64,000 nucleotides of DNA from VAZQ01 sp963725065 (GTDB lineage: Bacteria > Pseudomonadota > Alphaproteobacteria > Rhizobiales > Xanthobacteraceae): the NCBI GenBank assembly GCA_963725065.1, contig CAVRXD010000040.1, forward strand, positions 1-64,000. Direction: 5' to 3'. Numbering within the stretch: the stretch's first letter is position 1; every line of letters begins with the position of its first letter. Position numbers and translations under genes: made by a program. The notes beneath the pieces are model-generated. The model was not told the DNA's origin. It saw nothing but the letters and a program-made list of their open reading frames with translations, and did no database searches. Shown one piece after another: positions 15,922-25,773 of this stretch.

Positions 15922-16031
15922 GAGTAGCTCCTCTGAATCGTGGGAGCCTTAACAGCGCCCACATCCATGGCACTCACGTGCCGGTGGAGGAGCCGTCCAC
16001 AGCATCAAGAGCGGACATTTTCCGCTACTGG

Positions 16032-16303
16032 CTACTTCGTTCTGGCCAACGGCTTCGCGAGAGCCTTCATTCTGTCGATGAAAATCTCCGCGAGCGGGCT
16101 GAGCGATCGGTCTTGAGACTGATGATTTTCAGTGCCCGACGCGCACCGGACGACTCGACCGGCAAGCCTTTGAGCGAAGGGTCTTTGCCGGGGAGCCTGA
16201 GTGCATATTCGGGGGCTGCCGTGAGAAAACGGCCGGTTGGCGCGAGCCTGCTGCGCACGTAGGCAGGTTGTCGGCCCGTCCCGCATCGAAATTGGTCGGT
16301 CAT
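16032..16303 (-). pseudogene. LysR-family regulator, C-terminal remnant
   Basis: One frame reads YVRSRLAPTGRFLTAAPEYA, then LRLPGKDPSLKGLPVE and ALKIISLKTDRS. A second frame continues LSPLAEIFIDRMKALAKPLA to a stop at 16032. Together they match the last 80–90 residues of a LysR effector-binding domain, split by one frameshift near 16110. The N-terminal DNA-binding part is absent. The IS110 element lies 30 bases to the left, so insertion and deletion have both shaped this locus. Confidence 0.7.
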
Positions 16304-16347
16304 CGATTGGCTTCAGCCGCTGAGAACCATTTGAAAATTAGGTCACA

Positions 16348-16533
16348 TCACTGTATCTCCCGCGGATTGGCTCGCACCGAGATCGCCCGCATCACCTGAT
16401 CGAGGTCGACTTCTGCATCGACGTCGATCGCGTGCTTGCGCGCAGCCAGCCGGCAGGCGTCGATGCGAAGCCGCTCACCCTCCCTGCTCGCAGCCTGCCT
16501 ACGGAGAGCGACGTCGGAATCGACGACGGTCAC
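16348..16533 (-). pseudogene. Short coding remnant, possibly UbiD-like
   Basis: The end of this frame reads CRLAARKHAIDVDAEVDLDQ and VMRAISVRANPREIQ. It resembles the segment KHVVVVDxDIDxxD…AIATRxxPxRD of UbiD-family decarboxylases. The frame upstream of it is not family-like, and the protein stops soon after. At most this is a scrap of such a gene; the identification is tentative and chance similarity is possible. Confidence 0.25.
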
Positions 16534-16998
16534 AATTTGCTAGCCAAGCCCTCGATTCAAGGAGGAGCCGCACGCGGCGCCTTGGGGACAGGTGCTTGCG
16601 AAGCCAAAGCGGCAGAATGAATCGACGACAGAGGGAACGACCATACTGGGAGCCAAGCCCGTGGGGCGTTGTCGGCGCACCCATCCCGACGGTTTTTGCG
16701 AAGCCGCCATAGCGGACTTCGCGGACACGATGCACGACGCGGCCGTGCGGTGGCGACTGCTCACGACGTCAATGATCCCGTTGTTTCAACGCGCGTTTGG
16801 TCGGACGGCGATTTGCTGCGGCGGCAACAGCATCTTGCGACATTGGTGGGTTCAAGTTGCTCGTCCGGCGGTCTTCTCTCCTCCATCGCGTTCCAGCCGT
16901 TGAATGCACCGCATTAAATGCTGCGGAAACGGATAAGGCAGGCAGGAAGCGCACTGCAAGCGTCGGGTCAAACAGGTGGCGAAATAACCGCCCAATCT
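16534..16998. other. Stretch without recognisable gene
   Basis: Several overlapping 60–100 codon frames exist on both strands, but none has a family pattern or a convincing ribosome-binding site. The base composition is less GC-rich than the ordinary chromosome around it. It is probably decayed DNA between remnants. Confidence 0.5.
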
Positions 16999-17226
16999 CT
17001 ACATACCGTAGCCGTAAACTACAGCGTGGTGCCACGCGGCCTCTAAGGTCATCTCACGGAGATAGCCATCCTGGGGTTTGCCAGCAGCATCCTTGTATTC
17101 CAGAGGAAGCGGAGGAAGCACCAACGTGTACAAGTTACCTTCATTCGATCTGTTACTACATCCGTCGACGCCACAATCCTGGTTATCCGCGAACTTGACC
17201 CTTCCTTTTTCTATGTCGACTATCAT
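16999..17226 (-). CDS. Hypothetical 75-residue protein
   Basis: Starts MIVDIEKGRVKFADNQDCGV and ends AAWHHAVVYGYGM. The sequence is balanced in composition, has two close cysteines and no membrane segment. GAGGAG lies 14 bases upstream of the ATG, a little far. It sits just after the heme-oxygenase-like remnant on the same strand. It is not recognised and could be a real small gene or the preserved start of a larger lost one. Confidence 0.35.
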   Translation of the reverse strand: MIVDIEKGRVKFADNQDCGVDGCSNRSNEGNLYTLVLPPLPLEYKDAAGKPQDGYLREMTLEAAWHHAVVYGYGM

Positions 17227-17244
17227 GATTTTAATGCGCTCTCC

Positions 17245-17869
17245 TCAGTGTGGGGACGTGCTTCGAATTGCCTGCGCCTTGCGCCGCGCATCCTCGCCTC
17301 GAGCCACACGATCGCGCGCCGCGGTTTCGGTTGCGCGGAGCGACCCGCCGCGCCAAGTTGGTCCTTGACCCCGCTCCGCGTGCTCCGGATCCCTAGAGAA
17401 AGGCGCACGGATGCCTGCCTTTTCGAGGCGACGGCCTATCTCCTCATCCGTCAAGGCCTGGTCCATTCTCGGTTGGCGGGCGAGAAGCTCCGCAGTCTCG
17501 TACGCTGCGGAAGTAATGAGCACCAAGTCAGCCCACGGCAGCAATTCGAAGAATGCCTGCTGCTCGTCGACGTGGTCGTGATCGCTGCCGATATTGCTGT
17601 GCACCTTCAGGAAACGAAAGGCTCGGCATTCTGGCGGGCAGATCGCTTCGACGGTTCGAATAAAAGCATCGTCTCGTCCCACCGCCATGCGCTCGAGGCA
17701 ATAGCTGAAACCGAAAAGGGCGACCGGAGCGCTAAATTCCGCATAGCTCCGGAAGCGGTCGGTGAATTCGGTCGCGCTGGTCGGCTGAAACGCGCGGATC
17801 GATCTCGGTCGCAGGAAGCCGACGACCTCGCCGAGCGATATCCAGGGAATTCGCCGAAGAGCCTATCGC
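17245..17869 (-). pseudogene. Heme-oxygenase-like / iron-containing redox protein, 5'-truncated
   Basis: After an in-frame stop near 17869 the frame runs without a start codon: RRIPWISLGEVVGFLRP, then SATEFTDRFRSYAEFSAPVA, LFGFSYCLERMAVG, and KVHSNIGSDHDHVDEQQAFF. The two His/Glu-rich stretches fit the C-terminal helices of heme-oxygenase-like diiron or PqqC/TenA-type proteins. The N-terminal half is missing where it abuts the TRAP remnant at about 17870. The last 60 residues look lower in quality. It is probably non-functional; the family assignment is moderate. Confidence 0.5.
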
Positions 17870-17871
17870 GT

Positions 17872-18936
17872 GCGCGCGCGAAATCGAGGAAAATTCCGCC
17901 ACCTGCCACCATAGATATTGATCATTGCGAAATGCCAGCACGGATTCCCATACCTTTTTGAAGTCCTCGTTCTTGGCGGAGAACTCGTCATAGACCACGA
18001 AGGCGACCTTGAGGCAGGCATCATGATAGGGGTGGGGAAAGCGCGAAGCTGCGTACCGCGCGAGAGAAGACGCCGTAATGCGGCAGGATTTTCGGCGTCA
18101 TATTTTGATAATGTCCATTGGTTCGACACCGCTGCAGCACTCCGCAAGACCGCTTGGTAGACTGGTGGTAGGGAATTCCATTTGTAGATATTGAAGAAAT
18201 CATGGCCCATCGACTGGCCTTCCCACCAGCCTGGGTAATAGTAGTAAGGTGCGACCCTCTGTAAACCGAGCTTCTCGTCATCATAGGGACCAACCCATTC
18301 GGCGCCATCAATTGTCCCCTTCTCCAGCGCCGAATAGATATCGCCAGCGGCGATCTGTTGTGGCACGACGCCTAGCCTGCTCAGTATAGTCCCGGCTAAA
18401 CCAGCGATCCGGAATTTCAGGCCTTGCAGATCCGCGACTTCCCTGATCTCCTTTCGGAACCATCCGCCCATTTGGCATCCGGTATTCCCAGATACGATTG
18501 CGTATAGATTGAACCTCTTGTAAAACTCATTCATCAATTCGGCGCCACCACCGAAGAACCACCACGCGTTTTGCATGCGCGAATTCAACCCAAACGGCAC
18601 GGCGGTGCCGAGCGCAAAAGTCTGATCCTTGCCGAGATAATAATAAGACGCCGTATGACACATTTCGACGGCGCCGTTCTGTACCGCGTCGGCTGCGGCC
18701 AAGCCGGGCACTATTTCTCCAGCCGCAAAGACTTAAATCTGGAACGCGTTGTCGGTGGCCTCTGCAACGGCCTTGGCGAAAACCTCGCTTCCGCCGAAGA
18801 GCGTGTTAAGCGCTCTTGGAAAGCTTGACGTCAACCGCCACTTGATTCCGGGCATAGATTGCGCGATGGCGGGCCTACCAATGACGGCTGCCGAGAGGCC
18901 AACACCGGCCGCACCCAGTACTTGACGACGTTTCAT
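17872..18936 (-). pseudogene. TRAP transporter substrate-binding protein (TakP/DctP type), broken
   Basis: The start at 18936 gives a twin-arginine-like leader (MKRRQVLGAAGVGLSAAVIG) and WRLTSSFPRALNTLFGGSEV. Codon 68 is TAA (18733–18735) where homologues have a residue such as Gln; a single CAA-to-TAA change would explain it. The frame resumes directly with VFAAGEIVPGLAAADAVQNG, then DGAEWVGPYDDEKLGLQRVA and PYYYYPGWWEG. A second lesion, one base lost near 18025, shifts the end, VYDEFSAKNEDFKKVWES and AFRNDQYLWWQVAEF. The family binds keto acids and similar carboxylates. No dctQ or dctM partner is nearby. Confidence 0.88.
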
Positions 18937-19126
18937 GATCGCGCCCTATGGACCATAAGGTTACACCACCTGTCATGCTCCGGGAAGGGGTAACGTCCGG
19001 GACCGTGGAAGCACCGCAAATTCCTCACCGTGCTCCTCCTGGACGGAGGCTCGAATCGTCCGGGAGATAGTTCAAACCTCACTTGATTCCGACAGCGTTC
19101 GATAAAAAGTAGAGCGAGATACCGAT

Positions 19127-22100
19127 CTATGTCTTCTCGATCAATAAGAGCCGCCTTGCCTGTACCAGATCGGCCGTATCGTGCCCTTCAGTGAACCACT
19201 CCAAAATGCCGGCGAGGCGCGCGCGAGCCTCATCGCTTCTTCGCTGAGTTCGCAGAAGCCGGGCCAGCGAGCTTGTCGCCCGGAGCTCCAGCGATCGGGC
19301 CTGCTGTTTCCGGGCCAATGATATTGCATCATTATACCGGGTCTCGACCGTGATCTCGTCGCCACGACCGCTGGCAAGCAGGGCATCTCCATGCAGCCTC
19401 AGCAATTCTAACTCCCAGGCACGACCTGAAACGTCGTTGACCTGCCTCAATGCCTCGTCCAGAGTTGACAATGCAGTTTCCGGATCGCCCGCCTCGCATT
19501 GCGCGCTTGCAAGTTCTCCGAGCATGAACCCGCGCATATAGCCCAGCTCGCTCCGCTTTGCCTCCTCGATGGCTCCCCGTATTTCGGCGATTGCATGCTC
19601 CTTCCGTCCGAGCTTCGCGAACGCACAGCCGCGGCCGAACCTTGCATACAGAGCGTATAGGTTGATTTGATGCTCGCCTGATATGGCCAAGCTTTGCGTC
19701 GCGTGATCGAGCGAGTGCTCGACCTCTCCGCAGAGCAGGTGAACCGCAGACGTTACATAGTGAGCAAATGCGAGGGTATAGGGATGGGACTTGTCGGTTG
19801 CTTGAGTAAGCGCTTGGAGCACGTTACAGCGCGCCTGGGCCGGGTAACCAAGAACCCAGAGATCCCATGCCAACATCAGCCGTGCGGCGATGGTCGGGTC
19901 TACGGCATAATCGACAGATAAGGAGCCCTTGGCCGATTGCTCACCTAGGACCAGGCCGCGCTCGAGATGAGATCGGGCTTGCACAAATTCGCCGAGCGTG
20001 AACAACGTACTGCCGATACAGCGGTGACCTAACACTATTGCCGCTTGATCCTGCAGCGGGGTGGCCATCGCGAGCAACGCCCGGCCGAGCTCGATCGCAC
20101 GATCGTGCTGAGCTTTCATCCAGAAATGGCCCCATTGACCGAAGAGAGCCTGTATCTCCTTGCGTGGCTCTCTTATTTGCTGGGTCAACTCGTAGGCGCG
20201 CTCAAACGCCTGTCGCGTTGCACTGGCTGAGTATCCTTTGACCTCAATACAACAAAGGCCGAGCGAGAGATGAATATCCAATTCGGTGGCTATTCGCTCG
20301 GGTGTTGATGGAAACGACCGAAGTGATTGCAATGCCTTTTCAAATAGAATGGAAGCTTCGATATTGGCTGACCGGCTCAGGGCGCGATGGCCGCCCTCCG
20401 TCCAATAGTGCACGGCAAGCTCTGCGTGGCCCGCCAAGTCATAATGATAAGCTATCAGCTCGGGCTGACCGCTTATGACATCCGGCGATTTCGCAATTAT
20501 CTCGGCGACTTTTGCGTGGTTCTCCCGTCGCGCGGATTTCAGAAGTGATTCATACGCAGCATCGCGCAACAGGGCATGCCTAAAGACGAATCGGGAATGC
20601 AGGGAGCCATCGCGCGCTTGAATAATGTCGCTTTGCATAAGCTGCTGCAGCGCAGAAAGCAGTTCATCGTTGCTCAAAGGTGAGAGCCGACACAACAGCT
20701 CGTAAGAAAATTCGCGCCCGATGACCGCAGCCAATTGCGCCACTTTGCGTGCGTCGGGCGCCCGGTCTAGACGTGCTATCAGCGCGTCACGCAATGTTTC
20801 CGGTACCAGCCAAAGTGGTACCGTCGTATCCGCAGAGGGCGGATCGTTCCGCTCGGCGGAGGTAAAATCCGCGGCGCCACGAGCAAGCTCTTCGAGAAAG
20901 AGTGGAATTGAATCGCTGCCGGACACAATCCGTCGACAACTGCAGTTGAGACCGCTCGATCCCGCAAGGCCAATCTTGCCATTTCGGCTGCATCCCGCCG
21001 TCCCAGCCGGGTGACGGTTAGACTGCTCGCGTGGCCTTGCGTGCCGGCGGGCAGCTGATATTCCGGGCGATGCGTAACAATGAGAAGAATTCGGGATTTA
21101 TCGAGCCGCCCGATCACCAGCTCGAGAAGCTCCTGCGTGGAGGGATCGATCCAATGCGCATCCTCGAGCACGCAAAGCAAGGGAACTGTTCGTGCTATCT
21201 CTATCAGCAGATCGGTTAAAACGCGCAATGCCTGCGCCTTGATCTGCTGGGGTGTGAGCGCAAGCGTCGAATAGCGGGAGGACCTTGGGAGCGACATCAT
21301 TTCGACGATGACCGGTATTGCCGTTTCCGGCTGATGCATCGCTCGCGAGAGCATGGCCTCTATTTTTCCCAGCCGGACTATGTCTGTATCATCATCCGCA
21401 ATTTCCGCCAGCCGCTCAACTCGCTGAATGACCGGAAACAGAGCGCTCTGGACGCAATGCGGTAGACATTGAAATCTGAGTGTTAGTCGCCGTCTGGGTC
21501 CAATCCACTTCTCAAGCTCATGAACAATGCGTGACTTGCCTATTCCGGCTACGCCGGAGATGAAAACGACTTGTCCCTCCCCCTGCTTGGCCTCGCGCCA
21601 TAACTGCTGCAAGAAGAAAAGTTCAGCGTTGCGGCCAACCAGAGGTGTCAAGGTGTCGGGTCTTGCCACGTCGAACCGACTCGCATCCTCCCTCACGCCG
21701 TGAACTCGATACGCTCGAATGGGCTCGGCGACCCCCTTTAATCGCTGCGCGCCCGAATCTTCTTTGTCGAAACGTCCCGAAATGAGCCGATTTGTGGATT
21801 CCGAGATCACTACCCCATCCGGTAATGCCAGCGTCTGCATGCGCGAAGCGAGATGCAGCGTTTCACCCACAGCGCCCGAAGGCTGCGCGGGATCGCCATC
21901 GGCGCCCTTCTGACTAACTACCACTACCCCGCTGCAGATGCCGATGCGCGTCGACAACGTTTCTCGCGCGGGGATCGCCTTTACTGCTTCGATCACTTCA
22001 AGAGCTGCACGGACAGCCCTCTCGGCGGCGTCCTCGTGCGCCACAGGCCAGTTGAAATACACCTCTAGGGCGTCTCCGCGATACTGCGATATGTGGCCTC

Positions 22101-22479
22101 CATGACGTTGTACGACTTCCCCACATGATTGCTGGAAGGATTGCATCACCAACCCGAACTCTTCCGGATCAAGAAGTCCAGCGAGCTTGGTTGAGTCGAC
22201 CAGATCGCAGAACATCGCGGTAATCTGGCGGCGTTCGGCTTGCTCTTGCTCCACCTGAAATCGGTCTTCGAGCGCCTGTGTACTCGCGGCCGGGAGCGAG
22301 GTGCGATCGGTAATGGCGGCCAGCAATTTGGCTCTCGGACCGAGCGGTACGCCGATCTTCTCCAGCATGGGCTCCGTGAGGTGCGGGAGGGTGTCGAAGT
22401 CGATCTCGTTTCGCTCGAATGCCTCGGCATAACGGGCAAGGCCCAGTCTTTCCAACCATGCCGCAACGTCACGCACCAT
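19127..22479 (-). pseudogene. SAM–adenylate cyclase–ATPase–TPR regulator, single frameshift
   Basis: From 22479 the protein has a SAM-like domain (AAWLERLGLARYAEAFERNE) and a class III cyclase domain with FCDLVDSTKLAGLLDPEEF and ISQYRGDALEVYF. A STAND-type ATPase follows (Walker A GVAGIGKSR, LLCVLEDAHWIDPS). The frame then shifts near 20932: VVDG is followed in the next frame by IVSGSDSIPLFLEELARG. A TPR-rich tail of about 590 residues ends at 19127. The whole would be about 1115 residues, the usual size for these rhizobial cytosolic cAMP-making or signalling ATPases. The cyclase domain alone could still be made. One missing base could also be a sequencing error. Confidence 0.85.
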
Positions 22480-23828
22480 AACCTCCGCTTAGGCGGCGAT
22501 TGATCATGCCAAAGTCAGTAACGCGATCAACGCACAAAGTTTTGCCGTCCGCACCATCCTCGCAGTCTTTTAGGCTCCGACATTACCTCAATTCGGCAGA
22601 AGCACTCGTGTTTAGTCTACCGCGAAACGGTTGAGCGCGGCATTTTGCTGGTCCGGCGGCAGATGTGCAAATGTTTGGCGTGCATCTATTTGATCGCGAT
22701 CTGCGGGCGGGGGCGGGCTGCTCGGGCGGCGTGCCGCTGTGCACCGGCAAGCAACAGCGGCGGCCTCAACCCATGGGACGACGTTGCCCTTGCGGCTGAC
22801 TGCGCCGATGATCGCGGCTTATCGCGCGTGCTGCCGACAGCGCCGCCCGGGTCGGCACCTGCTCGACTGAGGTTTTCAGCAGCCCGGGGCTGCCGTTTCG
22901 GCTGACTTTGCTGGAAGTCATGACGACCGCTCACGCGTCGCGCCCGCCGCGCACGGAATCATAGCCGCCGGGCGCACCTCGGCGAGGTACAGCCTTCCCC
23001 CGCGTCCGCAAGCTTCTCCACGACATCTAAGGCGTGCGTCAATTCGTCGTGCCAGCGCCATCAGATCCTTGGCGATGTGGAAGACCATCCGCGTATCGGG
23101 CGCCGTCAAAGTCGGTACCGATCTCACCGTCCCAGATGAACTCAACAATACTGGCCTTCGCGATCAAGCCGGCGAGCGTCCGTGCGGCGATCTTCTCTCC
23201 GAGATCGTTACAGTTCTTCACAACGGGACCAAGCGGCGTCGAGGCGCAGCTCTTACTCGAGCTTTCGCTTCCGCATATGGCGCATGGGCAGCAATGATGG
23301 CCTGAGCCCGCCAGAGCGTCCAAAAGGCCAACCGGATTTGATTGTGAGTTGACTCGTGCGCCCTCCTAGGTTGTATTCGGTTCGATAGTAAGCCACGGCC
23401 GCCGGATGGCGAAAAGCGTTGCGTTGACAAAAACGGACGGGAGCGGGGGCCCGTGTCAGGGCGATGCGGAGACTTCGATAAATTCGTCAAGCAATAGAGA
23501 TCCGCCGCGCGAAATTCAGATCGGCTCCTTAATCTCAGCTTGTATGGTTCGACATGGATCCCCGTTTTCTTCTCGTTCACCTGATCCCGGCGAGCGCCAT
23601 CGGCCGGTATCCGAAGTAGCCGCAAGAGACGCCGCGCTCCGAGCAAAGATGTTGTCGCACATGGGGTCATTCGCGACCGGGCCGAGCCAGGTAGTAAGCC
23701 CGGCTATGTCCGCTATGCCGCCGAAAGCGGAAGTAAATTCAGAGCATTAATGGCTTCGCCACCAGGCATTGCGGCTTGATCGAAACGCGGCGGAAATGAT
23801 TCAAGCTCCGAAACCGGAGCCTCAAATC
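22480..23828. other. 1.35 kb without a convincing gene
   Basis: Frames here are short, overlapping and family-free. Two minus-strand pieces near 22920–23320 read KASIVEFIWDGEIGT in one frame and TLTAPDTRMVFHIAKDLMAL in another. They could be one decayed protein with a frameshift, but I cannot name it. No tRNA, hairpin terminator or intact start-plus-ribosome-site was seen. Confidence 0.5.
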
Positions 23829-23871
23829 ATGCGCTACGAACTCAGCGAAGGGACACCAGCAACTATTGATT
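23795..23871 (+). other. Possible left-end scrap of an IS5-family element
   Basis: ATGCGCTACGAACTCAGCGA at 23829 encodes MRYELS, the usual opening of IS5/IS427-type transposases, and the preceding AT-rich leader is of the same style. The coding similarity stops after about six codons. It may be a relic left by deletion, but the match is short. Confidence 0.3.
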
Positions 23872-23949
23872 CTAGTGTGGCTTTGGATTTGGCGTTCCTA
23901 TGAATGACTCGCGGCAATGCTGATAGGAACGTCAAATCCGCCACACTAG
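23872..23949. repeat. CTAGTG…CACTAG palindromic element 1 (78 bp)
   Basis: The element runs from CTAGTGTGG to CCACACTAG with internal arms GGATTTGGCGTTCCTA and TAGGAACGTCAAATCC. It would fold into one long imperfect hairpin. The size and the CTAGTG/CACTAG ends match two elements at 27992 and 28083, so the three look like one family of miniature elements with differing arms. Confidence 0.65.
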
Positions 23950-23973
23950 CAACGTGTGAACGGGGACCACGCC

Positions 23974-24711
23974 ATGGCGCGTATCGTCGATCTCACGCTT
24001 CCCGTCGTCACCGGGATGGCGGGCATTCCGAAGATTCCGCTGTACGAGCAGTATCCGGTGAAGGTGCAGGCGGCCACCGTCGTGGACGAGGATCAGCGCG
24101 CACGGCTCGCGCGCGAAGGCGTCGACGTCATGGCGGATGCGCCCGCAGTCGGTCACATGGATACGGTGCTCACCTTGAACACCCATATCGGGACCCATAT
24201 CGACGCGCCCCGGCATTTTCTGGCGGATGGCGGCCCGGTGGACGAGCTTGCACTCGACCGGCTGGTGATGCGCGATGCCGTGGTGCTCGATGTCAGCGGC
24301 AAGCCCGCCGGCGCCGGCATCAGCGGCGACGACCTGGAGCGGACCGGCGTCGTTCCGTCTCCCGGCCAGATCGCTGTCATCAAGACGCTGTGGACCGACC
24401 GGGCCTGGGGCACACCCGAGTTCTGGAACGACACCATCCATCTCGAGCCGAGCGTGAGCGAGTGGACGGCGGCCCGCGGCGTGGCGGCGGTCGCCATGGA
24501 TTGTTTCCCGGAAAAGCCGTTCTGGCGCATGACGCTGCTGCCGGCCGAGCGCGGCGCCAACCACAAGCGCTGGCTCAAGGCCGGAATTCCGATGATCCAG
24601 CTTCTCACCAACCTCGGGAGCATCGGCGGCCGCTTCAAGCTGGTGGCGCTGCCGCTGCGGCTGCGTGGCATGGACGGCGCGCCCGCCCGCGTGGTGGGCA
24701 TCGAGGATTGA
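23974..24711 (+). CDS. Cyclase family protein (kynurenine-formamidase-like hydrolase)
   Basis: A 245-residue metal-dependent hydrolase of the cyclase/formamidase family. The metal-binding signature HIGTHIDAPRHF lies near residue 70, preceded by DLTLPVVTGM at the N terminus, and AVAMDCFPEKPFW follows later. Family members hydrolyse formamides, cyclic amides or isatin. The ATG at 23974 is preferred because GGGGA lies seven bases upstream; a GTG at 23956 is in frame. It is convergent with an MBL hydrolase, and together with the alpha/beta hydrolase it makes a small hydrolase group, perhaps for a nitrogen heterocycle. The substrate is not known. Confidence 0.85.
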   Translation: MARIVDLTLPVVTGMAGIPKIPLYEQYPVKVQAATVVDEDQRARLAREGVDVMADAPAVGHMDTVLTLNTHIGTHIDAPRHFLADGGPVDELALDRLVMRDAVVLDVSGKPAGAGISGDDLERTGVVPSPGQIAVIKTLWTDRAWGTPEFWNDTIHLEPSVSEWTAARGVAAVAMDCFPEKPFWRMTLLPAERGANHKRWLKAGIPMIQLLTNLGSIGGRFKLVALPLRLRGMDGAPARVVGIED

Positions 24712-24746
24712 CGGCATGTTGCGGCCGCGCCGCAGTGCGCGCGGCG

Positions 24747-25643
24747 TCAGCTTTCTCTGCCATCGACGAAGCGCAGCGAGAAGCCGGCGGCGCTCGTGAT
24801 CGCGCCGACATGCGGAGCGCCGAAGTGCACGGGAAAGAGCAGGGCGCCTTGCTCGGCGCAGTGCTCCAGCAGCCGTCGACGCGTGACGAGGGCCTGCTCC
24901 GGCAGCTCGCAAAAGCGCGAATTCCAGTGCGGGGCGTAAACCTGCAGCGGATGATGCAGGGCGTCGCCGCAGAACAGCGCGCGCTCCCCCCGATCGTGCA
25001 GCTTGAGGATGACATGGCCCGGCGTGTGGCCGGGGGCGGGCTCGACGAACATCGCGTCGTCGATCGCGTGCGTGCCGTCGAGCAGCACCGCCTGGCCGGC
25101 CTCGATCACCGGCAGCACGCTGTCGCGATAGGCGCAGCCGCGCTGCGGGTCGGCGTCCGCCGCGGGGTTGCGACGCGGATCGCCGTATTCGTCCTCGGAA
25201 CGGGAGAACAGATACTTGGCGTTCGGAAAGGTCGGGATCCAGCGGCCGTCACGCAGCATCGTGTTCCAGCCGACGTGATCGGCGTGCAGATGGGTGCAGA
25301 GCACGATGTCGATGTCTTCAGGCGCGGCGCCGGCCTCACGCAGGCGCGCGAGATACGGCGTGTCGCGCTGGTGGAAGCGCGCCAGCCCCGGCCGCTCCTT
25401 GTGATTGCCGCCGCAGCAGTCGAGCAGGATCGTGTGCCGATCGGTGCGGATGAGCCAGGAGTGCACGCTGGTGACCAGCCGATCGTGCTCGGGCGAGTAG
25501 TGATGCGGTACCAGCCACGGCAAATGCCGCTGCAGCAGTTCGCGCTCGAAGCCAGCGAGATACTGCTCGGGCGGGAAGCTGGCGAATCCGATCTGCTCCT
25601 CCACGCGCGTGACGCTCACCGCACCGATGGTCCAGGTCGCCAC
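24747..25643 (-). CDS. MBL-fold metallo-hydrolase
   Basis: A 298-residue metallo-beta-lactamase-fold protein with the zinc motif CTHLHADHVGWN (HxHxDH), then PGHTPGHVIL, LFCGDALHHP and LFPVHFG near the end. The start is set at GTG 25643, because AAGGAG lies nine bases upstream; longer in-frame ATG starts have no family sequence. Members of this subgroup include lactonases and other hydrolases. No signal peptide is seen, so it acts in the cytoplasm. It is divergent from the alpha/beta hydrolase at 25774. Confidence 0.85.
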   Translation of the reverse strand: MATWTIGAVSVTRVEEQIGFASFPPEQYLAGFERELLQRHLPWLVPHHYSPEHDRLVTSVHSWLIRTDRHTILLDCCGGNHKERPGLARFHQRDTPYLARLREAGAAPEDIDIVLCTHLHADHVGWNTMLRDGRWIPTFPNAKYLFSRSEDEYGDPRRNPAADADPQRGCAYRDSVLPVIEAGQAVLLDGTHAIDDAMFVEPAPGHTPGHVILKLHDRGERALFCGDALHHPLQVYAPHWNSRFCELPEQALVTRRRLLEHCAEQGALLFPVHFGAPHVGAITSAAGFSLRFVDGRES

Positions 25644-25773
25644 AGCAGACGTCTCCTTGTTCCCCGGACGGACGCCTGCGCGCGCAGTGCGACGCCAGCC
25701 GATCTGCCGTATCTTAGGGGAGCGCCGCATCGGGCGGCAACGTTGACAGGCCGAACCGCACGCTCGATAGTTT

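Larger units (their letters stand above)
14627..16001. mobile_element. IS110-family insertion sequence (IS1111-like group)
   Basis: Perfect 13-bp inverted repeats TGTGGACGGCTCC (14627–14639) and GGAGCCGTCCACA (15989–16001) bracket one full-length DEDD transposase on the minus strand. The non-coding part downstream of the transposase is about 250 bp and the upstream part about 80 bp. IS1111-group members have short subterminal inverted repeats and a long non-coding segment after the gene, whereas classical IS110 members have it before the gene. True ends may lie a few bases outside the repeats, and no target duplication is expected. The element looks intact. Confidence 0.8.

Noticed and set aside
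16499..17035. Overlapping frames with FCRFGFASTC-like sequence
   Set aside because: No recognised family and frames on both strands are equally open; treated as decayed DNA.
22645..23750. Several 80–150 codon frames
   Set aside because: They overlap each other on both strands and show no family, start-site or composition support.
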